Shown here: piece after piece, positions 51,822-60,388 of the stretch
How the letters are laid out: each line of letters begins with the position of its first letter
How positions within the stretch are numbered: position 1 is the first letter of the stretch
NCBI GenBank assembly: GCA_958296055.1
Contig: CATQHS010000001.1
Coordinates: 161,917 to 225,916, forward strand
Direction of reading: 5' to 3'
From: an uncultured Acidimicrobiales bacterium
GTDB lineage: Bacteria; Actinomycetota; Acidimicrobiia; Acidimicrobiales; Aldehydirespiratoraceae
Length of the DNA: 64,000 nt
The notes under the pieces: generated by a model
Seen by the model: the letters and a program-made list of their open reading frames with translations, nothing else
Told to the model about the DNA's origin: nothing
The model's database searches: none
Translations under genes and position numbers: made by a program

Positions 51822-52258
51822 GCCCGCCCCGGCCCCCAGGCCCCCCGCCGGACCCCGACGACGGGCTGCCGCGCTGGAACCTGGTCGTCGGCAACCACCT
51901 CCAGGGGGTGGTGGTGCTGATCCTGATCCTGCTGGGATTCTGGGGCCTGTGGACGGTGGCCGCCCCCGCCATCGGCGACGCCTTCGACGGGCCGTACGCC
52001 GCCATCGTGATTGAAAGCGGCGACGAGATACTCGACCCCACCGGAGAGGCGCCGCTAACCCTGGCCGAGGTGGCCGACCTCCAAGCCGCGCTGACCGAGG
52101 CCGGCTACGACCCCGGCCCCACCGACGGGATCATGGGTGAGCTGACCCGCCGGGCCGCCGACAAGGCCCGGGCCGATCTCGATCTGGAACAGGAGTCCGA
52201 CCGTCGGCTTCTCGAGGTCCTGACCCTGGCCTCCGACCAGGCCGAACCGGACCGATGA
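51767..52258 (+). CDS. Membrane-anchored protein with peptidoglycan-binding-like domain
   Basis: Protein of about 163 residues. A proline-rich cytoplasmic stretch, one membrane segment (VVVLILILLGFWGLWTVAA near residues 48-66), then an outer part with LAEVADLQAALTEAGYDPGP TDGIMGELTRRA that reads as a peptidoglycan_binding_1 repeat. The ATG at 51767 would overlap the DUF3039 gene by 55 bp; GTG at 51776 is another option. It overlaps the next gene by ATGA. Confidence 0.65.
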   Translation: MPGVQEDPRAAGPATAQLSPPRPPGPPPDPDDGLPRWNLVVGNHLQGVVVLILILLGFWGLWTVAAPAIGDAFDGPYAAIVIESGDEILDPTGEAPLTLAEVADLQAALTEAGYDPGPTDGIMGELTRRAADKARADLDLEQESDRRLLEVLTLASDQAEPDR

Positions 52259-53235
52259 CCCGCCCCGCCGCCCCGACCCGACAAAAGGCCTCGGCCGAAC
52301 CGGCCGCCGCCCCGACCCGGCCCACAGCATCGGCGGAACCGGCCGCATCGACCGTCTTCAGGCCGAGGTATCGGCTGGACGTGGCCGTCGCGGTCATGTG
52401 GGTCAAGACCGTCAAGCCCCGCCGAGGCGTCTATTGGTGGGCCACCGACACCCCGCTGGGGCCGGCCACGGTCGCTTTCCGGGCCGTCGGATCCGAGGTC
52501 CGAGCCGACGGCTGGGGGCCCGGCGCAAGCTGGGGGATCGAGCAGCTCCCCGCCCTGTTAGGCAACGACGACGACCCCGCCGGCTTCCGCCCCCTCGACC
52601 CGGTGGTGCGAGACCTGGCCGACCGGCGGGGAGAGCCCCGAATCGGCGCCACCGGCCGGTGGTACGAGGCCCTGGCCACCACCGCCCTGTTCCAGCGTGT
52701 GGTACGGGCCGACGCCGCCGCCTCCGTCGCTCGGCTGGGCCGCCGCCACGGCCCGGCGCCGCCCGGGCCCGACCCGGCCGGCCGGGGGCCGGTTCCGATC
52801 TTCCCCGGCCCCCAGGCCGTCAAGAAGCTGGCCGACCACGACTTCCACCGGGCCGGCGTGGAGCGGGCCCGGGCCCGGGTGGTGCGGATGGCGGCCGTTC
52901 ACGCCGACCGGCTGGAGGGCCTGGGAGCCCGGCCCGCGGCCGAGGCCCGGCGGTGGCTGCCGCGGCTGGCCGGAGTGGGGGGATGGACCGCGGCCCGCAC
53001 CACCGGCGCGGCCGCCGGGGACCCCGACGCCGTCCCGGTCGGCGACCTGCATCTGCCCCGGATCGTCGTCTACGCCCTGACCGGCCAGAACGGCGGCGAC
53101 GACGCCCGGATGCTGGAGCTGCTCGAACCCTACGCCGGCCACCGGGGCCGGGTGATACGGATGATCAAGGCGGCCGGGCTCGGCCCGCCCCGCCACTTCC
53201 CGGCCCCCACCCGCTTCGACATCAGCCGCCTCTGA
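52255..53235 (+). CDS. AlkA-like DNA-3-methyladenine glycosylase
   Basis: Helix-hairpin-helix DNA glycosylase of 326 residues. The HhH is LPRLAGVGGWTAARTTGAAA, and the catalytic aspartate is D264 in AVPVGDLHLP. It would remove alkylated bases. Start overlaps the previous stop by ATGA. It converges on an AlkD-like gene with 14 bp overlap of the two 3' ends, so two alkylation-repair genes face each other. Confidence 0.82.
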   Translation: MTRPAAPTRQKASAEPAAAPTRPTASAEPAASTVFRPRYRLDVAVAVMWVKTVKPRRGVYWWATDTPLGPATVAFRAVGSEVRADGWGPGASWGIEQLPALLGNDDDPAGFRPLDPVVRDLADRRGEPRIGATGRWYEALATTALFQRVVRADAAASVARLGRRHGPAPPGPDPAGRGPVPIFPGPQAVKKLADHDFHRAGVERARARVVRMAAVHADRLEGLGARPAAEARRWLPRLAGVGGWTAARTTGAAAGDPDAVPVGDLHLPRIVVYALTGQNGGDDARMLELLEPYAGHRGRVIRMIKAAGLGPPRHFPAPTRFDISRL

Positions 53236-53950
53236 CCCGCGGCCTCTTGGCCCGGGCGGCTTTGGCGGCTCGGTGGGCCAGGGTGCGCTCCACGTAGGGG
53301 GCCACCTCCGGGGTCTTGCAGCCGGTTTGGCCGTGGTCGACGGCGATGGGGCCGATGCGGCGGGCCGCGGCCAGGGCCGAGCGGCGGAGGTGACCGTCCC
53401 GCAGGGCGACGGCGATGAGGACCCCGTTCATCTCGTGGCGAACCCGGTTGGGGCGGGCGTTTATCTCGGCCTCGATCCGGCCCACCAAGCCCCGCAGCTC
53501 GGCCGCGGTCCACACCTCGGGGTCCTCGGCGATGCAGGCCACGATGAACCAGCCCGCCGCCGCCACCCACTCGCCCGGGTCGTCCCGCCAGGCGTCGGAG
53601 AGGGCCCGGGCGTGCCCGGTGCGGGCGCACAGGCCGCCCAGCCCCTCAGCCAGTATGTAGTTGGACACGTCGCCCGCCCAGCGGCCGGCCGTCTCCGGGG
53701 TCACCGCGGCCGGGTCGGCCGCCTGCAGGGCCAGCACCCTGGCGTCGTGGTTGCCGGTGTCCCACAGCTCCAGGGCCAGGCCGTGATCGACGCCGATCCG
53801 CTTGCGGATGAGGCCGAGGCTCTTGTAGCTCACCCCGAACATGGGCTCGGCCGCCCCGTGGCGGGCGTAGACCTTGCGGTTCTGGGCCGTGCCCACCTCG
53901 GCGAGCATGGCCATCACCGAAGCGACCCCCTCCGGCCCCTGCTCCCCCAT
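53222..53950 (-). CDS. AlkD-like DNA alkylation repair protein
   Basis: HEAT-repeat protein of 242 residues matching the DNA alkylation repair family: GVSYKSLGLIRKRIGVDHGLALELWDTGNHDARVLAL is split over residues 39-75, with WVAAAGWFIVACIA and PNRVRHEMNGVLIAVALRD later. It removes bulky alkyl adducts in known members; this branch is less studied. The ATG at 53950 was chosen as the first codon before family resemblance begins. Confidence 0.82.
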   Translation of the reverse strand: MGEQGPEGVASVMAMLAEVGTAQNRKVYARHGAAEPMFGVSYKSLGLIRKRIGVDHGLALELWDTGNHDARVLALQAADPAAVTPETAGRWAGDVSNYILAEGLGGLCARTGHARALSDAWRDDPGEWVAAAGWFIVACIAEDPEVWTAAELRGLVGRIEAEINARPNRVRHEMNGVLIAVALRDGHLRRSALAAARRIGPIAVDHGQTGCKTPEVAPYVERTLAHRAAKAARAKRPRVRGG

Positions 53951-53988
53951 CCGGGCCTCGCCTCCGGCGACCGGCCGGGCCGATGGCC

Positions 53989-54618
53989 TCAGCCCAGGCC
54001 CAGCTCGGCCATGCGGTCCAGCACCCGCTTCCGCTCGGCGCCGACGGTGGTGTCGTCGCCGTGGCCGGTGTGCACGACGGTGCCGGCCGGCAGGGTCAGG
54101 AGCCGGTCGCGGATGCTGCGCAGGATGGTCGGCTCGTCGCTGAAGCTGCGGCCGGTGGCCCCGGGCCCGCCGCAGAACAGCGTGTCCCCCGACAGGACCC
54201 GGCCGTCGGCCGCGTCGTAAAAGCAGCAGCACCCGGGGGAATGGCCGGGGGTGTGCACCACCCCCAGCTCGTGGCCGCCCGCGGTCAGCGCCGCACCGGG
54301 CTCGAGGTCGCGGTCGGGCGAGTCGCCGGGATGGACCGCGTCCCAGAGCATGCGGTCGTCGGGGTGCAGCAGCACCGGGGCGTCCACCGCCTCCCGCAGG
54401 GCCAGCGCCGCGTTGATGTGGTCGTTGTGGCCGTGGGTGCACACGATGGCGGCCACCCGGCGCCCGGCCACCGCGGCGGCGATGGGCTCGTGGTCGTGGG
54501 CCGCGTCGAAGACCAGCACCTCCCGGTCGTCGCCCACTATCCAGATGTTGTTGGTGACCTCCCACTCGCCCCCGTCGAGGGCGAATACGCCGTCGGTGCG
54601 GACCAGCTCGATGGGCAT
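53989..54618 (-). CDS. MBL-fold hydrolase next to mscR
   Basis: Metallo-beta-lactamase fold hydrolase of 209 residues. Metal motif CTHGHNDHINA (HxHxDH), TPGHSPGCCCFY, LSGDTLFCGGPG and VHTGHGDDTTVG. The same pairing of an MBL gene with mscR is known from mycobacteria, so hydrolysis of S-formylmycothiol or a related thioester is the likely job (inference). It starts 14 bp after the mscR stop. Confidence 0.86.
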   Translation of the reverse strand: MPIELVRTDGVFALDGGEWEVTNNIWIVGDDREVLVFDAAHDHEPIAAAVAGRRVAAIVCTHGHNDHINAALALREAVDAPVLLHPDDRMLWDAVHPGDSPDRDLEPGAALTAGGHELGVVHTPGHSPGCCCFYDAADGRVLSGDTLFCGGPGATGRSFSDEPTILRSIRDRLLTLPAGTVVHTGHGDDTTVGAERKRVLDRMAELGLG

Positions 54619-54632
54619 CAGCGGCCGGCCGG

Positions 54633-55718
54633 TCAGAGAACCACAACCGAGCGGAGCACCTCGCCCCGCTCCATCTTGTGGAACGCCTCCTCCACCCCGT
54701 CGAGGCCGATGGTCTCGGACACGAACCCGTCGAGGTCGAGGCGGCCCTGGCGGTAGAGGTCGATCAGCATGGGGAAGTCCCGGGACGGCAGGCAGTCGCC
54801 GTACCAGCTCGACTTCAGGGCCCCGCCCCGGCCGAACACCTCCAGGTAGGGCAGCTCGATGGTCATGTCGGGCCGGGGCACGCCCACCAGCACCACCGTG
54901 CCGGCCAGGTCGCGGGCCTCGAAGGCCTGGCGGTACACGTCGGGGAGCCCGATGGCCTCGATGGCCACGTCCACCCCGTTGCCGCCGGTGTGCTCCTTGA
55001 TGAACGCCACCGGGTCGTTCTCGGCGGAGTTGACCGTGTGGGTGGCGCCGAAGCCCTTGGCCCACTCCAGCTTCCGGTCGTCGATGTCCACGGCGATGAT
55101 GGTCGACGCCCCGGCCAGCCTCGACCCGGCGATGGCGGCGTCGCCCACCCCGCCGCAGCCGAACACGGCCACGCTGTCGCCCCGGCCCACCCCGCCGGTG
55201 TTGATGGCGGCCCCGATCCCGGCCATCACCCCGCAGCCGAGCAGGCCGGCCGCGGCCGGCGACGCCTCCGGGTCCACCTTGGTGCACTGGCCCGCGGCCA
55301 CCAGGGTCTTGTCGGCGAAGGCGCCGATCCCCAGCGCGGGCGACAGCTCGGTGCCGTCGGCCAGGGTCATCTTCTGGGAGGCGTTGTGGGTGCTGAAGCA
55401 GATGTGGGGCCGGCCCCGCAGACACGACCGGCAGCCGCCGCACACCGCCCGCCAGTTGAGGATCACGAAGTCGCCCGGCGCCGGGTCGGTGACGCCGGGG
55501 CCGACTGCGGCCACCACCCCGGCCGCCTCGTGGCCCAAAAGGAACGGGAACTCGTCGCTGATCCCGCCCTCCCGGTAGTGGAGGTCGGTGTGGCACACCC
55601 CGCAGGCCTGGATGTCCACCACCGCCTCGCCCGGACCCGGATCGGGGATCACCACCTCGGCGATGCTCACCGGCTCGCCCTTGGCCCTCGACACGACCCC
55701 CCGTACCGTCTGCGGCAT
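54633..55718 (-). CDS. mscR: S-(hydroxymethyl)mycothiol dehydrogenase (formaldehyde dehydrogenase)
   Basis: NAD-dependent, zinc-containing enzyme of 361 residues that oxidises the mycothiol adduct of formaldehyde. Catalytic zinc C42, H63, E64; structural zinc C93, C96, C99 and C107. Family text is nearly invariant: [79 protein letters not shown]. Implies a mycothiol-producing actinobacterium. It would clear formaldehyde from the demethylating flavoenzyme encoded elsewhere in the window. Confidence 0.94.
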   Translation of the reverse strand: MPQTVRGVVSRAKGEPVSIAEVVIPDPGPGEAVVDIQACGVCHTDLHYREGGISDEFPFLLGHEAAGVVAAVGPGVTDPAPGDFVILNWRAVCGGCRSCLRGRPHICFSTHNASQKMTLADGTELSPALGIGAFADKTLVAAGQCTKVDPEASPAAAGLLGCGVMAGIGAAINTGGVGRGDSVAVFGCGGVGDAAIAGSRLAGASTIIAVDIDDRKLEWAKGFGATHTVNSAENDPVAFIKEHTGGNGVDVAIEAIGLPDVYRQAFEARDLAGTVVLVGVPRPDMTIELPYLEVFGRGGALKSSWYGDCLPSRDFPMLIDLYRQGRLDLDGFVSETIGLDGVEEAFHKMERGEVLRSVVVL

Positions 55719-55790
55719 TGTCGCCCCCTGTTCTCGGTTGATGAATCCTCGGCGGCCGGTCTCTCGGCGGCCGGCTGAGACACTATTAGA

Positions 55791-55809
55791 GATGCCGACC
55801 CTGCGCCGC
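55791..55809. repeat. 19-bp copy of a gene start (partner 55865-55883)
   Basis: 17 of 19 bases match 55865-55883, which covers the start codon of the membrane protein. This copy therefore forms an upstream ATG whose reading frame runs only to a stop at 55870-55872. Confidence 0.65.
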
Positions 55810-55865
55810 CTCCTCCGACGACCAGGATCAGAGCCAGCCGCGCCCTCGGCCGCCCGCCTTCGCCG

Positions 55866-56483
55866 ATGCTGATCCTGCGCCGCATGCCCCAGCTTCTGCT
55901 GGGGCTGGTCGTCTTCGGGGCGGGCCTGGGGCTGGTGGTGCGGGCCGGCAACGGCCAGGGGCCCTGGACCGTCTTCCACGAGGGGGCGGCGCTGCGCACT
56001 CCGCTGAGCATCGGCGCCGTCATCATCGTCACCGGGGCGGTGCTGGTGGCGGGGATGGCGGCCGTTCGGGAGCCGATCGGCGTCGGGACGCTGGTGAACG
56101 TGGCCGTGGTGGGGATGGCCACCGACGCCACCCTGGCCCTGATCGACCGACCCGACGCCGTCTGGGGCCGGGCGGCGATGACGCTGGCCGCTCCCCTGCT
56201 GGTGGCGCTGGGGTCGGGACTGTACCTGGGGGTGCGGCTCGGGCCGGGACCCCGGGACGGGGTGATGACCGCGCTGGACCGGCTCGGGGTCAGCATCTGG
56301 AAGGCCCGGCTCGGGATCGAGGTCGTCCCGTTCGTCATCGGGATCGTCTTGGGCGGGACGGTGGGCTGGGGGACGGTGTACTGGCTGGTGGTGATCGGCC
56401 CGGCCGTGCAGATCGCCATCGGCTGGTTCGGCTTGAAGCCGGTCGAGACCCGCTGGACCGACGTTCTGAAGGCCCGGCTTTGA
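55866..56483 (+). CDS. YczE/YitT-like membrane protein
   Basis: Protein of 205 residues with about five hydrophobic segments, starting [23 protein letters not shown] and with [20 protein letters not shown] and [20 protein letters not shown]. This is the pattern of YczE-type proteins, of unknown function. Its last codons and stop are duplicated 71 bp downstream. Confidence 0.78.
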   Translation: MLILRRMPQLLLGLVVFGAGLGLVVRAGNGQGPWTVFHEGAALRTPLSIGAVIIVTGAVLVAGMAAVREPIGVGTLVNVAVVGMATDATLALIDRPDAVWGRAAMTLAAPLLVALGSGLYLGVRLGPGPRDGVMTALDRLGVSIWKARLGIEVVPFVIGIVLGGTVGWGTVYWLVVIGPAVQIAIGWFGLKPVETRWTDVLKARL

Positions 56484-56487
56484 AGGG
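56459..56487. repeat. 29-bp direct repeat, copy 1 (partner 56530-56558)
   Basis: Matches 56530-56558 in 27 of 29 positions. This copy contains the end of the YczE-like gene (stop 56481-56483); the second lies just before the threonine aldolase start. Confidence 0.82.
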
Positions 56488-56529
56488 CCAGCACCCTGGG
56501 CGGCCAGGGCCCCGGCTACGCGGCCGGAG

Positions 56530-56558
56530 CGACGTTCTGAGAGCCCGGCTTTGAAGGG
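56530..56558. repeat. 29-bp direct repeat, copy 2
   Basis: Partner of 56459-56487. It ends 13 bp before the threonine aldolase start codon. Confidence 0.82.
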
Positions 56559-56571
56559 GCATGCTGGGGCG

Positions 56572-57573
56572 ATGATCGACCTTCGCTCCGACACTGTCAC
56601 CCAGCCCACCGGCCCCATGCGGGCGGCCATGGCCGCCGCGGCCGTGGGCGACGACGTGTTCGGCGACGACCCGACCGTCAACGAACTGGAGGCGGCGGTC
56701 GCGGACCGGCTGGGCAAGGAGGCGGCGGTGCTGGTCACCAGCGGGACCCAGGGGAACCTGTGCGCCCTGCTGGCCCACTGCCAGCGCGGCGACGAGTACA
56801 TAGTGGGCGACCGGGCCCACACCTACATGTTCGAGGGCGGGGGCGGGGCGGTGCTGGGCAGCATCCAGCCTCAGCCGGTTCCCACCGGCGACGACGGGAT
56901 GATCGACCTGGCCCGGGCCGAGGCCGCGGTGAAGCCCGACGACAGCCATTTCGCCCGCACTCGGCTGGTATGCCTGGAGAACACCATCGACGGCAAGGCG
57001 CTGACCGTCGAGCAGATGGAGCGGTCGGCGGCGCTGGCGGCCCGGCATTCTCTGGCCCACCACCTCGACGGGGCCCGGCTGTGGAACGCGGCGGCGGCCC
57101 TGGGGGCGGACCCGGCCGCGGTGGCCGCCCCGTTCGACTCGGTGTCGGCGTGCCTGTCCAAGGGCCTGGGCGCCCCGGTGGGGTCGGTGCTGGCCGGGCC
57201 GGCCGGGTTCGTGGCCGAGGCCCGCAAGTGGCGCAAGATGCTGGGCGGGGGGATGCGCCAGGCCGGGGTGGTGGCCGCGGCCGGGCTCCACGCCCTCGAG
57301 CACCACGTCGGGCGGCTGGCCGACGACCACGCCAACGCGGCCCGGCTGGCTCGGGGGCTGGGGTCGGTCCCCGGCGTCGAGATCGACTCGTGCGCCACCA
57401 ACATGGTCTTCGCCCGGCTCCGGCCCGAGCGGCCCGGCATCGCCGACGAGCTGGCCCGACGGGGGGTCCTGACCCTGTGGACCGACGCCAGCGGGCGCCT
57501 GGTCACCCACCTCGGCGTGACCTCAGCCGACGTGGACGCCGCCGTGGCCGCCGTGGCCGAAATCCTTGCCTGA
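56572..57573 (+). CDS. ltaE: Low-specificity L-threonine aldolase
   Basis: PLP enzyme of 333 residues cleaving threonine to glycine and acetaldehyde. Typical start [23 protein letters not shown] lysine K197 in [28 protein letters not shown] in the cofactor site. ATG at 56572; a TTG 21 bp upstream lies within the direct repeat and was not used. It overlaps pcm. Confidence 0.93.
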   Translation: MIDLRSDTVTQPTGPMRAAMAAAAVGDDVFGDDPTVNELEAAVADRLGKEAAVLVTSGTQGNLCALLAHCQRGDEYIVGDRAHTYMFEGGGGAVLGSIQPQPVPTGDDGMIDLARAEAAVKPDDSHFARTRLVCLENTIDGKALTVEQMERSAALAARHSLAHHLDGARLWNAAAALGADPAAVAAPFDSVSACLSKGLGAPVGSVLAGPAGFVAEARKWRKMLGGGMRQAGVVAAAGLHALEHHVGRLADDHANAARLARGLGSVPGVEIDSCATNMVFARLRPERPGIADELARRGVLTLWTDASGRLVTHLGVTSADVDAAVAAVAEILA

Positions 57574-58237
57574 GCCCCCCCGCCCGGCGGCGGACCGGCA
57601 GCAGCTCGTCCGCCAGGCCCGCCGGCACGGCGTGCGGGACCGGGCCGTGCTCGACGCCATGGCCCGGGTGCCCAGGGAGGAGTTCGTGCCCCGGCGCTGC
57701 GCCCGACACGCCTTCGACGACCGGCCCCTGCCCATCGGCAGAGGCCAGACCATCAGCCAGCCGGCCATGGTGGCCCTGATGGCCGAGGCGGCCCGGCTCG
57801 ACCCGGACTCCGGGGTGCTGGAGGTGGGCACCGGCTCGGGGTACGGCGCGGCGGTGCTGGCCGAGCTGGCCGCCCGGGTGGTCACCGTCGAGCGGCTCGA
57901 GCCCCTGGCCCGGCGGGCCCGGGCCGCGCTGGCCCGGCTCGGCTACGCCAACGTGGAGGTGGTGGTGGGCGACGGCACCCTGGGCCGGCCCGCCACCGGG
58001 CCCTACGACGCCATCGTCGTCACCGCGGCCGGCCCCGCTCCTCCCCCGGCCCTGGTCGCCCAGCTCACCGACGGGGGCAGGCTGGTGATGCCGGTTGAGG
58101 CCCCGGATCACCGCCAGGACCTAGTCCGCTTCACCCGGTCCGGCGACGGGGTCGGCACCGAGGTGCTGTTCGGGGTCCGCTTCGTCCCCCTGATCGGCGA
58201 GCAGGGCTTCGGCCCCGGCCACTCCCGGGTTTTCTGA
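57566..58237 (+). CDS. pcm: Protein-L-isoaspartate O-methyltransferase
   Basis: SAM-dependent repair methyltransferase of 223 residues for damaged aspartyl sites. Motifs: REEFVPRRCARHAFDDRPLPIGRGQTISQP in two parts, SAM site VLEVGTGSGYGAAVLAEL, and the late GGRLVMPVE. Start TTG 57566 overlaps the aldolase stop by 8 bp. Its end HSRVF and TGA stop come from palindromic element copy 4, so a few original C-terminal residues may have been replaced. Confidence 0.92.
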   Translation: MPEPPRPAADRQQLVRQARRHGVRDRAVLDAMARVPREEFVPRRCARHAFDDRPLPIGRGQTISQPAMVALMAEAARLDPDSGVLEVGTGSGYGAAVLAELAARVVTVERLEPLARRARAALARLGYANVEVVVGDGTLGRPATGPYDAIVVTAAGPAPPPALVAQLTDGGRLVMPVEAPDHRQDLVRFTRSGDGVGTEVLFGVRFVPLIGEQGFGPGHSRVF

Positions 58238-58279
58238 GCAAAGATTGTCCGCATATGACAACGGATGCTCAGAAAACCC
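58227..58279. repeat. Palindromic repeat element, copy 4 (opposite orientation)
   Basis: 53 bp with perfect 14-bp outer arms GGGTTTTCTGAGCA / TGCTCAGAAAACCC (read on the minus strand) and inner TTGTC / GACAA. It supplies the pcm stop and includes an ATG that opens into the next gene's frame. Confidence 0.9.
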
Positions 58280-58293
58280 TCCGATCGGGGGCG

Positions 58294-60384
58294 GTGACCT
58301 CGTTCTCCGAATCGTTTTCCGAGTCGGTCCGGGCGGAGATGGACGGCGCGGTGGCGGTGGTGATGATCGACAACCCTCCGGTCAACGCCTTGAGCCATCA
58401 CGTCCGCCGCGGGCTCCTCGACGCCATGGCCCGCGTCGCCGATGACGACGGAGTCGACGCCGTGGTGCTGATCTGCTCCGGCCGCACCTTCATCGCCGGC
58501 GCCGACATCAAAGAGTTCGACCGGGCTCCGGCACCACCCGGAATCCACCGGGTCCTCGACGCCATCGAGAGCTGCCCGAAGCCGGTGGTGGCCGCCATGC
58601 ACGGCACCGCCTACGGGGGCGGGCTGGAGACGGCCATGTGCGCCCACTACCGGCTGGCCGCGGCCGCGGCCCGTCTCGGGCTGCCCGAGGTGAAGCTCGG
58701 GATACTGCCCGGCGCGGGCGGGACCCAGCGGCTGCCCCGCCTCGTCGGCGTGGCCAAGGCCCTGGAGATGTGCGTCACCGGCGACCCCATCGACGCCGCC
58801 GACGCCCTGGCCTGCGGGCTGATCGACGCCGTCATCGAAGACAACGGCGAGGCCGGCGGCGGCAGCGAGGCCGACGCCGGGAGCGAGGCCGACGCCGGGA
58901 GCGAGGCCGGCGGTGGGGCCATCAGCGAAGCCAGCGGCAAGAGCGAGAACGGAGGCCTGCGGGCCGCGGCGGTGGCGTTCGCCCGGCGCCGGGCGGTCGA
59001 GGGCGGCCCCCATCCGAGGGCCCGGGATCTTGACGCCAAGCTGGCCGAGGCCCGGGCCAGCCCGGCCGTCTTCGACGAGTTCAAGGCCCGGTTCGCCGCT
59101 CGGACCAGGGGGTTCCTGGCCCCGGAGCTCATCGCCGCCTCCATCGCCAACTCGGTGTCGATGGATTTCGAGGCCGGCTCGGCCCGGGAGCGGGAGCTGC
59201 TGATCGAACTGCTCGGCGGTCCCCAGTCGGCGGCCCAGCGCCATTTCTTCTTCGCCCAGCGCCGGGCGGCCAAGATCGACGACGGGCCCCCGGCCACCCC
59301 GACCCGGCCGGTGTCGGAGGCGGGGGTCGTCGGGGCCGGGACCATGGGCGGCGGGATCGCCATGTGCTTCGCCAACGCCGGCATCGGCGTGACGCTGGTG
59401 GAGCGGGACCAGGCCGCCTTAGACCGGGGGCTGGCCGTCGTCCGGCGCAACTACGAGCGGACCGCGGCCCGGGGCGGCATCACCGGCGCCGACGCCGAGG
59501 CCCGGATGGGCCTGATCCGCGGCTCGCTGGACCTGGCCGACCTGGCCGGGGCCGACGTGGTGATCGAGGCCGTCTTCGAGGACATGGACCTCAAGAGGCG
59601 GGTCTTCGCCGCCCTGGACGCCGTCGCCGCACCGGGCGCCGTCTTGGCCACCAACACCTCCGGCCTCGACGTGAACGGGCTGGCCGCCGAGACGAGTCGG
59701 CCCGAAAGCGTCATCGGGATGCACTTCTTCTCCCCCGCCAACGTCATGGAGCTAGTGGAGGTGGTGCGGGGCGCGGCCACCTCCCCCGAGGCCGTTGCCA
59801 CCGCCATGGCCACCGCCCGCCGCATCGGCAAGATCGCCGTGCCGGTGGGGGTCTGCCCCGGCTTCGTCGGCAACCGGATGCTGGCCCGGCGCCAGGCCGA
59901 GGCCGAGCGGATCGTCCTCGAGGGGGCGACCCCGGCCCGGGTGGACCGGGTGCTGTACGACTTCGGCTTCCCGATGGGCCCCTTCGCCATGCAGGACCTA
60001 GCCGGGCTCGACATCGGCTGGAAGGCCGAGACCTCTACCGAGATGATCCGGGACTTGGCGGCCGGCCGGGGGATCGAGCCCCGGCCGGTGTCGGACCAAG
60101 AGGTGCTGGAGCGCTGCCTGTACTCCATGGTGAACGAGGGGGCCAAGATCCTCGAGGAGGGCGTGGCCGCCCGCCCCGGCGACATCGACGTGGTGGGGGT
60201 CAAGGGCTACGGCTGGCCCCTGTACACGGGCGGGCCCATGTTCTGGGCCGACGCGGCGGGGCTGGGCCGGATAGCCGAGTCGATCCGGGACTATCACAGC
60301 CGTCTGGGCGGCCGGCACTGGGAGCTGTCGCCGCTGCTAGAGCGTCTGGCCGCTGAAGGCTCGACCTTCGCTGGGTTACTATGA
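58294..60384 (+). CDS. FadB/FadJ-like enoyl-CoA hydratase / 3-hydroxyacyl-CoA dehydrogenase fusion
   Basis: Protein of about 696 residues for beta-oxidation. Hydratase half: GADIKEFDRAP, HGTAYGGGLETAM and LPEVKLGILPGAGGTQRLPR with the catalytic Glu pair region. A linker with GSEADAGSEADAGSEAGGG repeats follows, then the NAD domain GAGTMGGGIAMCFANAGIG and the dehydrogenase C-terminal FFSPANVMELVEVVRG and PGFVGNRML. GTG at 58294 with GGGGG upstream was chosen over the ATG at 58255, which lies in the palindromic element. Confidence 0.88.
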   Translation: MTSFSESFSESVRAEMDGAVAVVMIDNPPVNALSHHVRRGLLDAMARVADDDGVDAVVLICSGRTFIAGADIKEFDRAPAPPGIHRVLDAIESCPKPVVAAMHGTAYGGGLETAMCAHYRLAAAAARLGLPEVKLGILPGAGGTQRLPRLVGVAKALEMCVTGDPIDAADALACGLIDAVIEDNGEAGGGSEADAGSEADAGSEAGGGAISEASGKSENGGLRAAAVAFARRRAVEGGPHPRARDLDAKLAEARASPAVFDEFKARFAARTRGFLAPELIAASIANSVSMDFEAGSARERELLIELLGGPQSAAQRHFFFAQRRAAKIDDGPPATPTRPVSEAGVVGAGTMGGGIAMCFANAGIGVTLVERDQAALDRGLAVVRRNYERTAARGGITGADAEARMGLIRGSLDLADLAGADVVIEAVFEDMDLKRRVFAALDAVAAPGAVLATNTSGLDVNGLAAETSRPESVIGMHFFSPANVMELVEVVRGAATSPEAVATAMATARRIGKIAVPVGVCPGFVGNRMLARRQAEAERIVLEGATPARVDRVLYDFGFPMGPFAMQDLAGLDIGWKAETSTEMIRDLAAGRGIEPRPVSDQEVLERCLYSMVNEGAKILEEGVAARPGDIDVVGVKGYGWPLYTGGPMFWADAAGLGRIAESIRDYHSRLGGRHWELSPLLERLAAEGSTFAGLL
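58860..58916 (+). repeat. 18-bp in-frame tandem repeats in the FadB-like linker
   Basis: Three units of GGGAGCGAGGCCGACGCC type encode GSEADA, GSEADA and GSEAGG. They lie between the hydratase and dehydrogenase parts. Confidence 0.75.
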
Positions 60385-60388
60385 GCCG

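Noticed and set aside
58255..58293. ATG at 58255 as start of the FadB-like gene
   Set aside because: It lies inside the palindromic element, and the residues it adds (MTTDAQKT) are element sequence; GTG at 58294 has a better upstream site.
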